Below, one piece after another: positions 19,041 to 27,668 of a DNA stretch of 64,000 nucleotides; position 1 is the first letter of the stretch; each line of letters begins with the position of its first letter. This stretch comes from Ferrimonas sp. YFM (GTDB taxonomy: Bacteria; Pseudomonadota; Gammaproteobacteria; Enterobacterales; Shewanellaceae). The stretch covers positions 1,302,001 to 1,366,000 of the forward strand of contig NZ_AP027368.1 in assembly GCF_030296015.1 (NCBI RefSeq). The letters run 5' to 3'. Under the pieces are notes generated by a model. It had not been told where the DNA came from and ran no database searches. It was given only the letters and a program-made list of their open reading frames with translations. Made by a program: the position numbers and the translations under genes.

Positions 19041-19500
19041 AAACAGGCTGTGGTCCCTGATTGACCCCCAAAGATGTAGCTCAACTTATCACACTTTGAC
19101 TTTAAAAAAACTGAACGGATACAGACATGTGAGCAAGATGTGAACGGTTTTGACTTAAATTTACTGAGGCTAAAATCCCGGCCTCGGCCCTCCTTATACC
19201 CGGCAACCGCCGCCACCTTGCCCGGGATCACAGCTTCGGTCAGTACGCAAAGCCCGTCACACCGGGAGTGAGCGTCATTCAGTGGCGTGAATCACCTTTC
19301 CAAATGACATCCATTCTTATTGCTATAGTTGGTGGACCAAGTTCACGAATGCGGTTCATGGTTAAGATCGCATTTTAACGGCTCGTTAAATAAATAACCT
19401 TTCCCTTTGTGTTGGAAATTTGGACCTTCGCCCTATCTCAAAAGGAATACCACCTAAGGGGTATGGCTAGCCTGAGGCCAAAAAAACAACATTTAAATCA
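19041..19500. promoter_or_regulatory. Regulatory region between the EAL gene and napD
   Basis: A 460-base divergent intergenic region with no credible gene. It must hold promoters for both directions. The one element I can point to is a 7-2-7 inverted heptamer pair at 19448-19463. The middle (19180-19270) has several short GC-rich inverted segments (CCCGG/CCGGG) without a recognisable RNA motif. Confidence 0.55.
19448..19463. promoter_or_regulatory. Candidate NarP/NarL 7-2-7 binding site upstream of nap
   Basis: TACCACC-TA-AGGGGTA. The right arm read on the minus strand is TACCCCT, a perfect fit to the NarL/NarP heptamer TACYYMT; the left arm fits 5 of 7. The head-to-head 7-2-7 layout is what NarP recognises at nap promoters in enteric bacteria. 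Its centre lies about 45 bases before the napD ATG. If the AT-rich ATTTAAAT just before the gene is the -10, the site would be near -45 and the transcript nearly leaderless. No regulator gene is present in this window. Confidence 0.45.
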
Positions 19501-19776
19501 ATGAAACGCAAAACGACACAGGTGAAGACCTTGAGTGAGACGGTGCATATAAGTGGTTTGGTGGTGAGCTGCACGGCGGAGCTGGAGGGGGCGGTGATTC
19601 CGGCCCTGACTGAGATCCCCGGTTGTGAGCTGCACACCAAGACAGACGACGGCAAGTTGGTGGTGACCCTGGAGCGAGACAGCCAGGCCAGCACCAGCGA
19701 AGCCATTGAAGCGATATCGGCCATCGAAGGGGTGATGAACACCGCTTTGGCCTATCACAGGGTAGAACAACTCTAA
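19501..19776 (+). CDS. napD: NapD chaperone for periplasmic nitrate reductase
   Basis: A 91-residue NapD, the cytoplasmic ferredoxin-fold protein that binds the Tat signal peptide of NapA and holds it until the cofactor is inserted. The family core [10 protein letters not shown] and the [17 protein letters not shown] strand are clear. The N-terminus is about ten residues longer than usual and no Shine-Dalgarno is seen before ATG 19501 (AAACAACATTTAAATCA). An internal GTG at 19522 would give a more typical length. The gene precedes napA by 17 bases in a napDAB-porin array. Confidence 0.92.
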   Translation: MKRKTTQVKTLSETVHISGLVVSCTAELEGAVIPALTEIPGCELHTKTDDGKLVVTLERDSQASTSEAIEAISAIEGVMNTALAYHRVEQL

Positions 19777-19793
19777 TATATCAAGAGGATGAT

Positions 19794-22277
19794 ATGAGCT
19801 TGAACAGACGCGAGTTTATCAAAGCCAATGCCGCAGTGGCCGCCGCCACCGCCGCGGGTGCCATCTTGCCTGTGTCCACCGTCAATGCGGCACAGGGCAA
19901 GGACGATCTGGAGTGGGGCAAAGCGCCTTGCCGTTTCTGTGGTGTGGGTTGTTCCATCATGGTGGGCACCAAGGACAACCAGGTGATCGCCACCCGCGGT
20001 AACCCAGACTCCCCTGTGAACAAAGGCATGGCCTGTGCCAAGGGCTACTACCTGTCCAAGATCATGTATGGCAAGGATCGCCTGACCACGCCTCTGCTGC
20101 GTATGAAGGGTGGCCAGTACGCCAAAGACGGTGAGCTGACTCCGGTATCCTGGGATCGCGCCTATGAGATCATGGCCGAGAAGTGGAAAGCCTCTCTGAA
20201 GAAGAAAGGCCCAAGCTCTGTGGGTATGTTCGGTTCCGGTCAATGGACCGTCTGGGAAGGCTACGCGGCCGTTAAGATGATGAAGGCGGGATTCCGTTCC
20301 AACAACATCGACCCTAACGCCCGTCACTGTATGGCCTCTGCCGTAGTGGGCTTCCTGCGCGCCTTCGGCATCGATGAGCCCATGGGCTGTTACGATGACA
20401 TCGAGCACGCCGATGACTTCGTCATGTGGGGCTCCAACGCCGCCGAAGCACACCCCATCCTGTGGAACCGCGTCACCGATCGTCGTCTGGGCCACCCAGG
20501 TGCCAAGATCCACGCCATCTCCACCTACCGTAACCGCTGCTTCGACATCGCGGACAACGGCCTGATCTTCAAGCCTCAAACCGACCTGATCCTGCTGAAC
20601 TACATCGCCAATTACATCATTGAGAATGGCGCGGTAAACAAGGACTTCGTCAACAAGCACACCAAGTTCGCCATGGCCACCACCGACATCGGTTACGGCC
20701 TGCGTCCTGATCACCCACGTGAGAAGGAAGCCAAGAACCAGAAGTCCGCGAAGAAGATGACCCCCATCAGCTTCGACGAGTACGCCAAGTTCCTGAGCAC
20801 CTACACCCTGGAGTACACCGTTGAGCAGACCGGCGTCGACGCCGACGCTCTGGTGGCCATCGCCAAGGCCTACGCCGATCCCAAGCGTAAGGTGATGAGC
20901 ATGTGGTGCATGGGTGCCAACCAGCACGTTCGTGGTGTGTGGGTGAACAACTCCATCTACAACATCCACCTGCTGACCGGCAAGATCTCCGAGCCCGGCA
21001 ACAGCCCGTTCTCCCTGACCGGTCAGCCTTCCGCCTGTGGTACTGCCCGTGAAGTGGGTACCTTCGCCCACCGTCTGCCAGCAGACATGGTGGTGATGAA
21101 GAAGCCTCACCGCGACATCACCGAGAAGCGCTGGGCCGTGCCAGAGGGCACCATCCCTGCCAAGCCTGGCTACCACGCCGTGTTGCAGAGCCGCATGCTG
21201 AAAGACGGCAAGCTCAACTGCTACTGGACTCAGGTGACCAACAACCTGCAGGCCGGCCCCAACATCAACGAAGAGACTCTGCCTGGTTTCCTCAACCCAG
21301 AGAACTTCATCGTGGTGTCCGACGCCTATATGACCGTGACTGCCTCCATGGCTGACCTGGTTCTGCCGACCGCCATGTGGGTAGAGAAAGAGGGTGCCTA
21401 CGGTAACGCCGAACGTCGTGGCCAGTACTGGCACCAGCTGGTTAAGCCGGTTCCCGGCGCACGCTCCGACGTGCTGCAGGTGGTTGAGTTCTCCAAGTAC
21501 TTCAAGATGGAAGAGGTATGGCCTGAAGAGCTGCTGGCTCAGAAGCCTGAGTACCGCGGCAAGACCATGTTCGATGTGCTGTTTGGTAACGGCGTGGTGG
21601 ACAAGTTCCCCGTATCCGACTGCAAAGGCAAGCACAACGACGAGTCCGAGGCTCTGGGCTTCTACCTGCAGAAGGGTCTGTTCGAAGAGTACGCCGCCTT
21701 TACCCGTGGCCACAAGCACGACCTGGGTGAGTTCGACGAGTACTTCGGCGAAGGCATGCGCTGGCCTGTGATTGACGGCAAAGAGACCCTGTGGCGCTTC
21801 AAAGAGGGTCTGGATCCTCTGGTTAAGCCTGGCACCGGTTTCGAGTTCTACGGCAAGCCTGACGGTAAGGCGATGATCATCGCCAACCCCTACGAGGGCC
21901 CGGCCGAGGAGCTGACCGAGCAGTACGACATGTGGCTGTGTACCGGCCGTGTACTGGAGCACTGGCACACCGGCACCATGACCGGCCGCGTCGACGAACT
22001 GAACAAGGCCTACCCTAACGCCAAGATCTACATGAGCGACAAGGACGCAGCCAAGCGCGGCCTCAAGCGTGGCGATGAGGTGATGGTCAGCAGCCCACGT
22101 GGCGCTGTTCGCACCCGCATCGAGACCAAGGGTCGTTACGAGATGCCAGAAGGCGTGGTGTTTATGCCCTTCTGTGACGCTCGTCAGCTGGTGAATAAGC
22201 TGCTGCTGGATGCCACTGACCCCATGTCCAAAGAGACCGACTTCAAGAAGTGTCCGGTTCAGGTAGTCAAGGCTTAA
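19794..22277 (+). CDS. napA: Periplasmic nitrate reductase catalytic subunit
   Basis: An 827-residue NapA, the molybdopterin (bis-MGD) subunit that reduces nitrate to nitrite in the periplasm. A Tat signal ([10 protein letters not shown]) is followed by the 4Fe-4S ligands Cys46, Cys49, Cys53 (CRFCGVGC) and Cys81, and the Mo ligand Cys179 in NARHCMASA. The C-terminal molybdopterin-binding domain includes [13 protein letters not shown]. Length equals the E. coli enzyme within one residue. A good ribosome-binding site (AAGAGGA) precedes the ATG. Third-position codon use is strongly biased, suggesting high expression. Confidence 0.98.
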   Translation: MSLNRREFIKANAAVAAATAAGAILPVSTVNAAQGKDDLEWGKAPCRFCGVGCSIMVGTKDNQVIATRGNPDSPVNKGMACAKGYYLSKIMYGKDRLTTPLLRMKGGQYAKDGELTPVSWDRAYEIMAEKWKASLKKKGPSSVGMFGSGQWTVWEGYAAVKMMKAGFRSNNIDPNARHCMASAVVGFLRAFGIDEPMGCYDDIEHADDFVMWGSNAAEAHPILWNRVTDRRLGHPGAKIHAISTYRNRCFDIADNGLIFKPQTDLILLNYIANYIIENGAVNKDFVNKHTKFAMATTDIGYGLRPDHPREKEAKNQKSAKKMTPISFDEYAKFLSTYTLEYTVEQTGVDADALVAIAKAYADPKRKVMSMWCMGANQHVRGVWVNNSIYNIHLLTGKISEPGNSPFSLTGQPSACGTAREVGTFAHRLPADMVVMKKPHRDITEKRWAVPEGTIPAKPGYHAVLQSRMLKDGKLNCYWTQVTNNLQAGPNINEETLPGFLNPENFIVVSDAYMTVTASMADLVLPTAMWVEKEGAYGNAERRGQYWHQLVKPVPGARSDVLQVVEFSKYFKMEEVWPEELLAQKPEYRGKTMFDVLFGNGVVDKFPVSDCKGKHNDESEALGFYLQKGLFEEYAAFTRGHKHDLGEFDEYFGEGMRWPVIDGKETLWRFKEGLDPLVKPGTGFEFYGKPDGKAMIIANPYEGPAEELTEQYDMWLCTGRVLEHWHTGTMTGRVDELNKAYPNAKIYMSDKDAAKRGLKRGDEVMVSSPRGAVRTRIETKGRYEMPEGVVFMPFCDARQLVNKLLLDATDPMSKETDFKKCPVQVVKA

Positions 22278-22321
22278 TCGATTAGGGAAGGGGCCGCCAG
22301 GCGGCCCCTATGGAGAGACCA

Positions 22322-22705
22322 ATGAAAGCAAAAATTCTTATGGTAGCAGCGGCCCTGATCGTGGCCGGATGTCAAATGAATGCCACCGAACAGGCTCAGA
22401 ACACCGCTGAGTCCCGTCGCGGAGAGGCTGCGGTAAACACCCAGGTGCCCGCCGCCCCCATCGCCAACTATCCCAAGAAGCAGGTTGTGGATGAGGTGTT
22501 TGCCGGCCAGCCGCCGCTGATCCCTCACAAGGCGACTTACCCAATCACCCTGAAGCGCAATGGCTGCATGAGCTGCCACAAGCCCAAGAAGCAAACCCTG
22601 CCTGTCAGCCACACCGACAACGGCAAGCTCAAGGGCCAGCTGTATCAGTGTAAAGCGTGTCACGTGCCTCAGGCCGATAACGTTGGCGCCCTCGCCAACA
22701 AGTAA
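22322..22705 (+). CDS. napB: NapB-type dihaem cytochrome c, lipoprotein form
   Basis: A 127-residue small subunit of the nitrate reductase that passes electrons to NapA through two c-type haems: CMSCH and CKACH motifs are both present, with upstream His residues (for example PHKATYP and SHTDNG) as probable axial ligands. Unlike the soluble E. coli protein, the N-terminus ends in a perfect lipobox (LIVAGC, Cys17, Gln at +2), so it should be lipid-anchored. The ATG at 22322 is preferred (GGAGAGACC upstream). No napC, napG or napH follows, so electrons presumably come from a separate quinol dehydrogenase such as CymA. Confidence 0.93.
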   Translation: MKAKILMVAAALIVAGCQMNATEQAQNTAESRRGEAAVNTQVPAAPIANYPKKQVVDEVFAGQPPLIPHKATYPITLKRNGCMSCHKPKKQTLPVSHTDNGKLKGQLYQCKACHVPQADNVGALANK

Positions 22706-22724
22706 CACCAAAAAATAATAAAGA

Positions 22725-22744
22725 CGGGGCGGCCCACCGCCCCG
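22725..22744 (+). terminator. Intercistronic hairpin between napB and the porin gene
   Basis: An 8-bp GC stem (CGGGGCGG/CCGCCCCG) with a 4-base loop, 20 bases after the napB stop. It is followed by CACTTTGTC, not a T-run, so it is more likely a partial terminator or mRNA processing and stability element than a full stop. Confidence 0.5.
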
Positions 22745-22769
22745 CACTTTGTCAAAACAGGAGACGACA

Positions 22770-23954
22770 ATGAAACTACGCTACCTGGCCACCGTAACTG
22801 CCCTGGCCCTTTCCTCTGCCGCTGTGGCTGCCGAGCCCGCGTCCATCGCCGATGCTGTTGCTGAAGGCTCCGTGAAGCTGGATGCCCGTCTGCGTTACGA
22901 AAACGTCAGCCAGGACAACGCTCTGAAAGACGCCGATGCCCTGACTCTGCGTACTCGCCTGACTCTGGAGACCGCTGCTTACCAGGGGCTGTCTGCCCTG
23001 GTTGAGTTTGAAGACTCCCGCGATGCCTTCGGCATCAACGATTACAACGACGCTCTGGGCAGCAAGCCAGAGTACTCTGTGATTGCCGATCCCAACACCA
23101 CCGAGCTGGATCAGGCCTTCCTGCGCTATCAGCGCGGCATGTTCAAGGGCACCCTGGGTCGCCAGGTTGTGACCATGGACAACCACCGTTTCGTTGGCCA
23201 CGTTGGCTGGCGTCAGGACCGTCAGACCTTCGACGCGGTCAACCTGATGCTGACCCCTGCCAAGGACCTGTCCCTGAACTACGTCTACATCAACCAGCGT
23301 AACCGCATCTTCGCCGAAGAGAAGGACGTGGATTCCAAGGACCACCTGATCAACGTTGGCTACAAGACTGGCTTCGGTAAGCTGACCGCCTACGCCTACC
23401 TGCTGGAAATGGACAACGACACCACCAACGGCATCGACACCTATGGTGTTCGTTTCGCCGGTGGCGCCAAGCTGGCCAACACCCCGGTTAAGTACCAGCT
23501 GGAGTACGCCACTCAGGAAAACAAGGCCAACGACTTCGAGGCCGACTACTACCTGATCGAGGGTGCCGCCACCTTCGGCGTTGTGACCGCCAAGCTGGGT
23601 TACGAAGTTCTGGGTTCCGACAGCGGCCAGTACGGCTTCTCCACTCCTCTGGCGACCCTGCACAAGTTCAACGGTTGGGCTGACCAGTTCCTGGGTACCC
23701 CAGATGCCGGTCTGGTTGACCTGTACGCCGGTGTATCCGGTAAGGCTCTGGGTGGCAAGTTCGCTGCCATTTACCACGACTTCAGTGCCGACGAGAGCGT
23801 TGCCGCCGATGATTTCGGTAGCGAAATCGACCTGAGCTACACCACCAAGGTAGCCAAGAACTACACCCTGGGTGTGAAGTACGCCATGTACGACGCCGGT
23901 GACATCAAGGTAGATACCGACAAGCTGTGGGTATGGGCCAGCGCCAGCTTCTAA
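22770..23954 (+). CDS. Alginate-export-type outer membrane porin
   Basis: A 394-residue outer-membrane beta-barrel with a cleaved signal peptide (ALALSSAAVAAEP). The barrel pattern of alternating aromatic strands runs throughout (DARLRYENVS, LTLRTRLTLET, VEFEDSRDAFG, LGRQVVTMDNHRFVGHVGWRQDRQTFD) and ends in WVWASASF with terminal Phe. The layout fits the alginate-export (AlgE-like) porin superfamily; the substrate is unknown. It lies 64 bases after napB and shares its strongly biased codon use, so co-expression with nitrate reductase is plausible and a role in nitrate or nitrite passage is a guess. The ATG is preceded by CAGGAGACG. Confidence 0.85.
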   Translation: MKLRYLATVTALALSSAAVAAEPASIADAVAEGSVKLDARLRYENVSQDNALKDADALTLRTRLTLETAAYQGLSALVEFEDSRDAFGINDYNDALGSKPEYSVIADPNTTELDQAFLRYQRGMFKGTLGRQVVTMDNHRFVGHVGWRQDRQTFDAVNLMLTPAKDLSLNYVYINQRNRIFAEEKDVDSKDHLINVGYKTGFGKLTAYAYLLEMDNDTTNGIDTYGVRFAGGAKLANTPVKYQLEYATQENKANDFEADYYLIEGAATFGVVTAKLGYEVLGSDSGQYGFSTPLATLHKFNGWADQFLGTPDAGLVDLYAGVSGKALGGKFAAIYHDFSADESVAADDFGSEIDLSYTTKVAKNYTLGVKYAMYDAGDIKVDTDKLWVWASASF

Positions 23955-24042
23955 ACATCCTGCCCCTGTAATGGAGCATGAGGGCGTGTAGAACCGGAAG
24001 GTTCAGCGCGTCCTGGGTCACCTGGGCGGGTGGCCACGACCT

Positions 24043-24074
24043 AAGGAGGACTCTTTTGAGTCCTCCTTTTTTTT
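24043..24074 (+). terminator. Rho-independent terminator of the nap/porin operon
   Basis: An 11-bp stem (AAGGAGGACTC/GAGTCCTCCTT), loop TTTT, then eight T. It lies about 90 bases after the porin stop. Confidence 0.95.
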
Positions 24075-24104
24075 GCTGTTTGTCCGGCCGGGACATTGCC
24101 GTCC

Positions 24105-24698
24105 TTACCCTTGCTTGGAGAGCACCTCCTCAAACAGGACCTGCATTAGTTTGCTGCCGTTTGGTGAGCTCCAGTCCTGAGCGAGTTCCGCGATGAGCTG
24201 GTTGGTGGTGGTCAGGGTCACGCCGTGAGCCTCCATTCGCCTCAGGGCAGTCTCGTCTGCCAAGGTGCTGGGAGAGCCGGATCCGTCCACCACGACCTGA
24301 ACGTTATACCCCTGTTGGATGGCGGTGATGGCCGGATAGACCACGCAGACATCCGTGGTGATGCCGGCGATGATCAGGTTCCTGCGGCCGGCGGCGGCCA
24401 CCGCCATGGCAAACTGGGGATCTTTCATGGCATCGACCACCCCCTGCCGCTGAATGCGGTTGGCGAAGGCCTCTGGTACCGCGGCGGCCAGTTCGTCAAA
24501 CAACGGTCCCTGCACCTGATCCTCCTGACTGGAGGTGAGGATGAGCGGCATCCCGGTCTCCTTGGCCGAGCGGGCCAGGGCCAGGGTATGGCGCTTGATC
24601 TCCTCGAGGGTGTTGGACTTGACCCAGTTGAGGGTACCGACCTGGTGGTCGATGAGCAGCATGGCGGCATTGTCCGGGGAAAAAAGATTGGATTTCAT
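24105..24698 (-). CDS. Isochorismatase-family hydrolase (YcaC-like)
   Basis: A 197-residue cysteine hydrolase of the isochorismatase/nicotinamidase superfamily. The nucleophile Cys is in GITTDVCVVYPA, the catalytic Asp in MLLIDHQVG, and the conserved basic position falls in the FANRIQRQGVVDA region. The closest pattern is YcaC, an octameric enzyme of unsettled substrate. It is transcribed divergently from a LysR regulator with a dyad in the shared promoter, a common arrangement for a regulator and its target. AAGGAGGTTTAC precedes the ATG. Confidence 0.88.
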   Translation of the reverse strand: MKSNLFSPDNAAMLLIDHQVGTLNWVKSNTLEEIKRHTLALARSAKETGMPLILTSSQEDQVQGPLFDELAAAVPEAFANRIQRQGVVDAMKDPQFAMAVAAAGRRNLIIAGITTDVCVVYPAITAIQQGYNVQVVVDGSGSPSTLADETALRRMEAHGVTLTTTNQLIAELAQDWSSPNGSKLMQVLFEEVLSKQG

Positions 24699-24868
24699 TG
24701 TAAACCTCCTTGGGTGGATGTCAGGGTTGATTCTAGGCCTGATGAAGAGTTTGAACCTCTGGTCCGCCTTAGCCTGCCTCGGGGTATCCGGTACATCATT
24801 CGTCTTATCGGGGGCTTCGGTTGCCTGAGTGTGGACTTAGTGTAGTGAACCCTGTGTCCCTTTATTAG

Positions 24869-24896
24869 ATGGTATAGTTGAAGTTAACTATCCCAT
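24869..24896. promoter_or_regulatory. Candidate LysR operator
   Basis: An imperfect dyad: ATGGTATAGTT at 24869-24879 and AACTATCCCAT at 24886-24896, centred 32 bases before the LysR start. It contains the T-N11-A pattern used by LysR-type regulators and lies in the divergent region with the isochorismatase gene. Confidence 0.45.
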
Positions 24897-24914
24897 TTTT
24901 GTTGGTAATCTCGG

Positions 24915-25820
24915 ATGGATCTGAATCAGGTCAGAGTTTTTGTTCGGGTGGTTGAAGCCGGAAGCTTTGTGGGGGCGGCTCGGTCTCTGGGGATGCCGTC
25001 GACGTCGGTCAGTCGCAAAGTTCAGCAGTTGGAGGCAGATCTGGGAGTGAGGCTGCTCAACCGTAGCACCCGCAAGTTGTCCCTCACCGATGTGGGTCAG
25101 CGTTATTTTTTGAACTGTCAGCATAACCTTACTGGCTTGGAGCAAGCCGGCCAGCTCGTTCATCAGTCTCAAACGAAACCCACAGGAACCATGCGCATCA
25201 CTGCGCCTCTGGATTTTGCTCTGATGTTTGTTCAACCCTGGGTCAGTGCCTTTCTTGTCCGCCACCCGCAAGTGAATGTGGAACTTGAGATCAGTGACCA
25301 CCAGGTCGATCTCATCGAAGAGAGGATCGATATTGCCTTCCGCTCTGGAATCCTCAAGGATTCCAGCTTGGTGGCACGTCGCCTGTTGACGAAATCCTTG
25401 GTTTGCTGTGCCAGCCCCGAGTATCTGGCACAGCACTCGGAACCCCGTCATCCGAACGATCTTACCCAGCATCAGTGCATACTCTGGGGAAGGTCGCTGC
25501 AAGGGCACTCCTGGCAGTTTTTGGATCAGGGTAGGGCGGTCGGGGTGCCCGTAACGGGGCGGTACTCGGCAGACACCCAACACCTGTTGATTGAGGCTGT
25601 GCTCGCCGGGCTCGGGGTTGCCAAGTTACCTTTTCTGCTGATTAAGCCTTATCTGGAACAGGGTCAGCTTCGGCCCCTGCTTCAGGAGTACCAAGCACCG
25701 GCAGGCAACATGTACCTTATCCATCAGTCACATCGCCATGTGAGCCAGGCGGTTCGGTTATTTGTGGATTATGTGGTCGAGCAGATGCACAAGCCTGAAC
25801 CCGACTCACCGGCGGGATGA
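24915..25820 (+). CDS. LysR-type transcriptional regulator
   Basis: A 301-residue LysR-family regulator. The N-terminal winged helix-turn-helix (about 1-60) reads MDLNQVRVFVRVVEAGSFVG followed by SVSRKVQQLEADLGVRLLNRSTRKLSLTD, and the C-terminal periplasmic-binding-like effector domain follows (about 90-295). It resembles the DNA-binding-rich subgroup that regulates adjacent divergent enzymes. The likely target is the isochorismatase-like gene; the effector is unknown. The start is set by the normal LysR N-terminus. Confidence 0.94.
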   Translation: MDLNQVRVFVRVVEAGSFVGAARSLGMPSTSVSRKVQQLEADLGVRLLNRSTRKLSLTDVGQRYFLNCQHNLTGLEQAGQLVHQSQTKPTGTMRITAPLDFALMFVQPWVSAFLVRHPQVNVELEISDHQVDLIEERIDIAFRSGILKDSSLVARRLLTKSLVCCASPEYLAQHSEPRHPNDLTQHQCILWGRSLQGHSWQFLDQGRAVGVPVTGRYSADTQHLLIEAVLAGLGVAKLPFLLIKPYLEQGQLRPLLQEYQAPAGNMYLIHQSHRHVSQAVRLFVDYVVEQMHKPEPDSPAG

Positions 25821-25840
25821 CCGGCTAGCGTTTTTCGCCC

Positions 25841-27361
25841 TCAGGCGGTGGCCGGTTGGGGCAGGGGGCAGCTGTCATGCCAGTGGGCCGGCCTGCCAAA
25901 CAGGTAACCCTGCATGCTGGTGACCCCGCGCTCGAGCAGGAAGCGGCGCTGGGCATCGGTCTCTACCCCTTCGGCGATCACCTCCACCTCCATCTTGCGG
26001 GCCAGTTGAATGATGGCGTCCAGCACCGGTTTCTGAATGGCATCGCCGCTGACGGTGTGCACATAGCTCTTGTCTATCTTGATCACATCCGGGGAGAAGG
26101 TGCGCAGACAGGCGATGCCGTTGTGGCCGGTGCCGAAGTCATCGAAGGCCAGTTTGAAGCCGGCGTGACGCAGCAGGGCCAAAGTCTCCTGCAACTGCGG
26201 GCAGTCGTAGTCCAGGGCATGACGCTCGGTGATCTCCACCATCAGCCGATTGGCGGGGATCTCCAGTTTGTGGCAGAGCTCCAGCAGGAAGCTCAGAGGG
26301 TCCCTCAGCCCCTGGGTGAGCTGCTCGCCGGAGAGGTTGATGCTCAGGTAGGTGGTGCTGGGCAGCTTACCTCGGGCCTGGTCCGCCAGTGAGGTGAGCA
26401 GGTTATCCAGCAGTCCATGACGCTCCATCATGGGGATGAAGGTGTCCGGGGTAATCTTGCCCAGAGTCGGGTGGGTCCAGCGGGCCATCATCTCGAACCC
26501 TTTGACCCGGCCATTGCCGCCATGGACTATGGGCTGGAACACCGGGGCAATCTCCCCCCGGCGCAAGGCGGTGGTCAGGTCATCCAGCAGTACCCCCTGA
26601 TGGCTGCGGCGTCGAATCATCAGCACCGGCAGGATCAGCCCCAGAGTCAGGGAGAGGGGCAGGCTGTAGGTCAGCCAGCGGCGCCAGTGATCACCACTTA
26701 ACAGCAGGGCCATCATCTGTGCGTTGACCTTGCCTTGGCTCAGGTTGGTTTGCAGGCTGAGCCAGGGCACCTGGGTGAGGCTGTCTCTGGCATAGAACAG
26801 CCGCTGATCCACCTGGATCTGGATCTGCCGGATAAACTCCCTGTCCCTGGGGCTGATCAGTCGCTCCAGCAGGTGCGCCGATTTGGCCATGCCAATGAGG
26901 TAGTGCCCCGGGGTCTGCTCGAGAACAAACAGCTGATAGGGGGTCAGGGTGCTGTCATCGAATGAGAGCCACAGCGGTCCCGGATGGGTCGAGATCAGCT
27001 GTCCCACCTGAACCGGGTAGAGGGGATTGGTGGCACTGCGGCAGTAGCCACCCCGGTCGCTGAGATAGGCGAAGTGGTCGAACACATCGGAGTGAATGGC
27101 CGCTTCGGTGAGACGAAACTCGGTGGTGGCGTCACAGACCCCGGGTGTAAGCTCCTGGCCCAGAGTGGTCAGAGAATCGATGCCCCGATTCAGGTAGTTG
27201 TCGGTGGCGGCCACCACCTCTTCCACCCTGTCATCCAGCCGTTCGCTTAGGGCCAGGCTGCCCGCGAAGAGCACGCTCAGCAGGCAGATCAACTGAATCA
27301 GAATAAACCATCGCCATCCATGACGAATGTAGCGTCCGAGCTGCCATCTTATTTGAATCAT
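25841..27361 (-). CDS. CSS-motif EAL-domain cyclic-di-GMP phosphodiesterase (second paralogue)
   Basis: A 506-residue paralogue of the protein at 17454-19040, with the same start (WQLGR-YIRHGWRW against WQLGR-FIRLGWRY), which fixes the ATG at 27361. Membrane helices flank a periplasmic sensor whose two cysteines (Cys76 in VCDATT, Cys107 in YCRSA) fall at identical residue numbers in both paralogues. The EAL domain keeps GFEMMARW, NLSGEQL, VEITERH, FDDFGTGHNG and AEGVETDAQ, so c-di-GMP hydrolysis is expected. It is convergent with the LysR gene (20 bases apart). No GGDEF domain is present. Confidence 0.93.
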   Translation of the reverse strand: MIQIRWQLGRYIRHGWRWFILIQLICLLSVLFAGSLALSERLDDRVEEVVAATDNYLNRGIDSLTTLGQELTPGVCDATTEFRLTEAAIHSDVFDHFAYLSDRGGYCRSATNPLYPVQVGQLISTHPGPLWLSFDDSTLTPYQLFVLEQTPGHYLIGMAKSAHLLERLISPRDREFIRQIQIQVDQRLFYARDSLTQVPWLSLQTNLSQGKVNAQMMALLLSGDHWRRWLTYSLPLSLTLGLILPVLMIRRRSHQGVLLDDLTTALRRGEIAPVFQPIVHGGNGRVKGFEMMARWTHPTLGKITPDTFIPMMERHGLLDNLLTSLADQARGKLPSTTYLSINLSGEQLTQGLRDPLSFLLELCHKLEIPANRLMVEITERHALDYDCPQLQETLALLRHAGFKLAFDDFGTGHNGIACLRTFSPDVIKIDKSYVHTVSGDAIQKPVLDAIIQLARKMEVEVIAEGVETDAQRRFLLERGVTSMQGYLFGRPAHWHDSCPLPQPATA

Positions 27362-27572
27362 TATGGTCCTGGCACAGGAAGAAGCTGATGCGATCCCCAA
27401 AAAAGTGACAAAAATGTAGCAAAATCCCGACGCCCTTTAAACCGAGACCGGCGTAGTTTCCGGGCGTTTCTGCCCACTTTCGAGGCAAAGTATTGAAATG
27501 CTGGTTATTAAAAATTTTGCTCAGATTGGCGGAGTGAAGAAGTTTTCTCTGGGGGAGGGCGGGTTAAAAAAA

Positions 27573-27595
27573 GGTTCTTCGCACATTAGCGGGAA
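27573..27595 (+). repeat. Left terminal inverted repeat of the ISL3 element
   Basis: Begins GGTTCTTCGCACATTA. It differs from the reverse complement of the right end at three of 23 positions. Confidence 0.9.
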
Positions 27596-27602
27596 CTAGA
27601 TA

Positions 27603-27668
27603 CGAAAACGGCTGGAAAGGTTATTGTTTAGTCGCCAAACACAAACAATCACCACCAGCCGTTCTCGA
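27603..27668. repeat. Nested palindrome between the IS left end and the transposase start
   Basis: Outer arms AACGGCTGG and CCAGCCGTT, inner arms GGTTATTGTTT and AAACAATCACC (one mismatch and a shift), around an AT-rich centre. As RNA it would fold into a long hairpin ending at the transposase start codon, which could limit translation from read-through transcripts; as DNA it could be a transposase or host-factor site. Confidence 0.6.

Noticed and set aside
19487-19505. FNR site before napD
   Set aside because: TTGATTTAAATGTT (minus strand) has one good half-site, but it overlaps the start codon, an unlikely place for activation.
19773-21968. A 731-codon open frame antisense to napA
   Set aside because: An antisense artefact of strong codon bias in napA; the translated sequence has no recognisable domain and would require overlap with the whole nitrate reductase gene.
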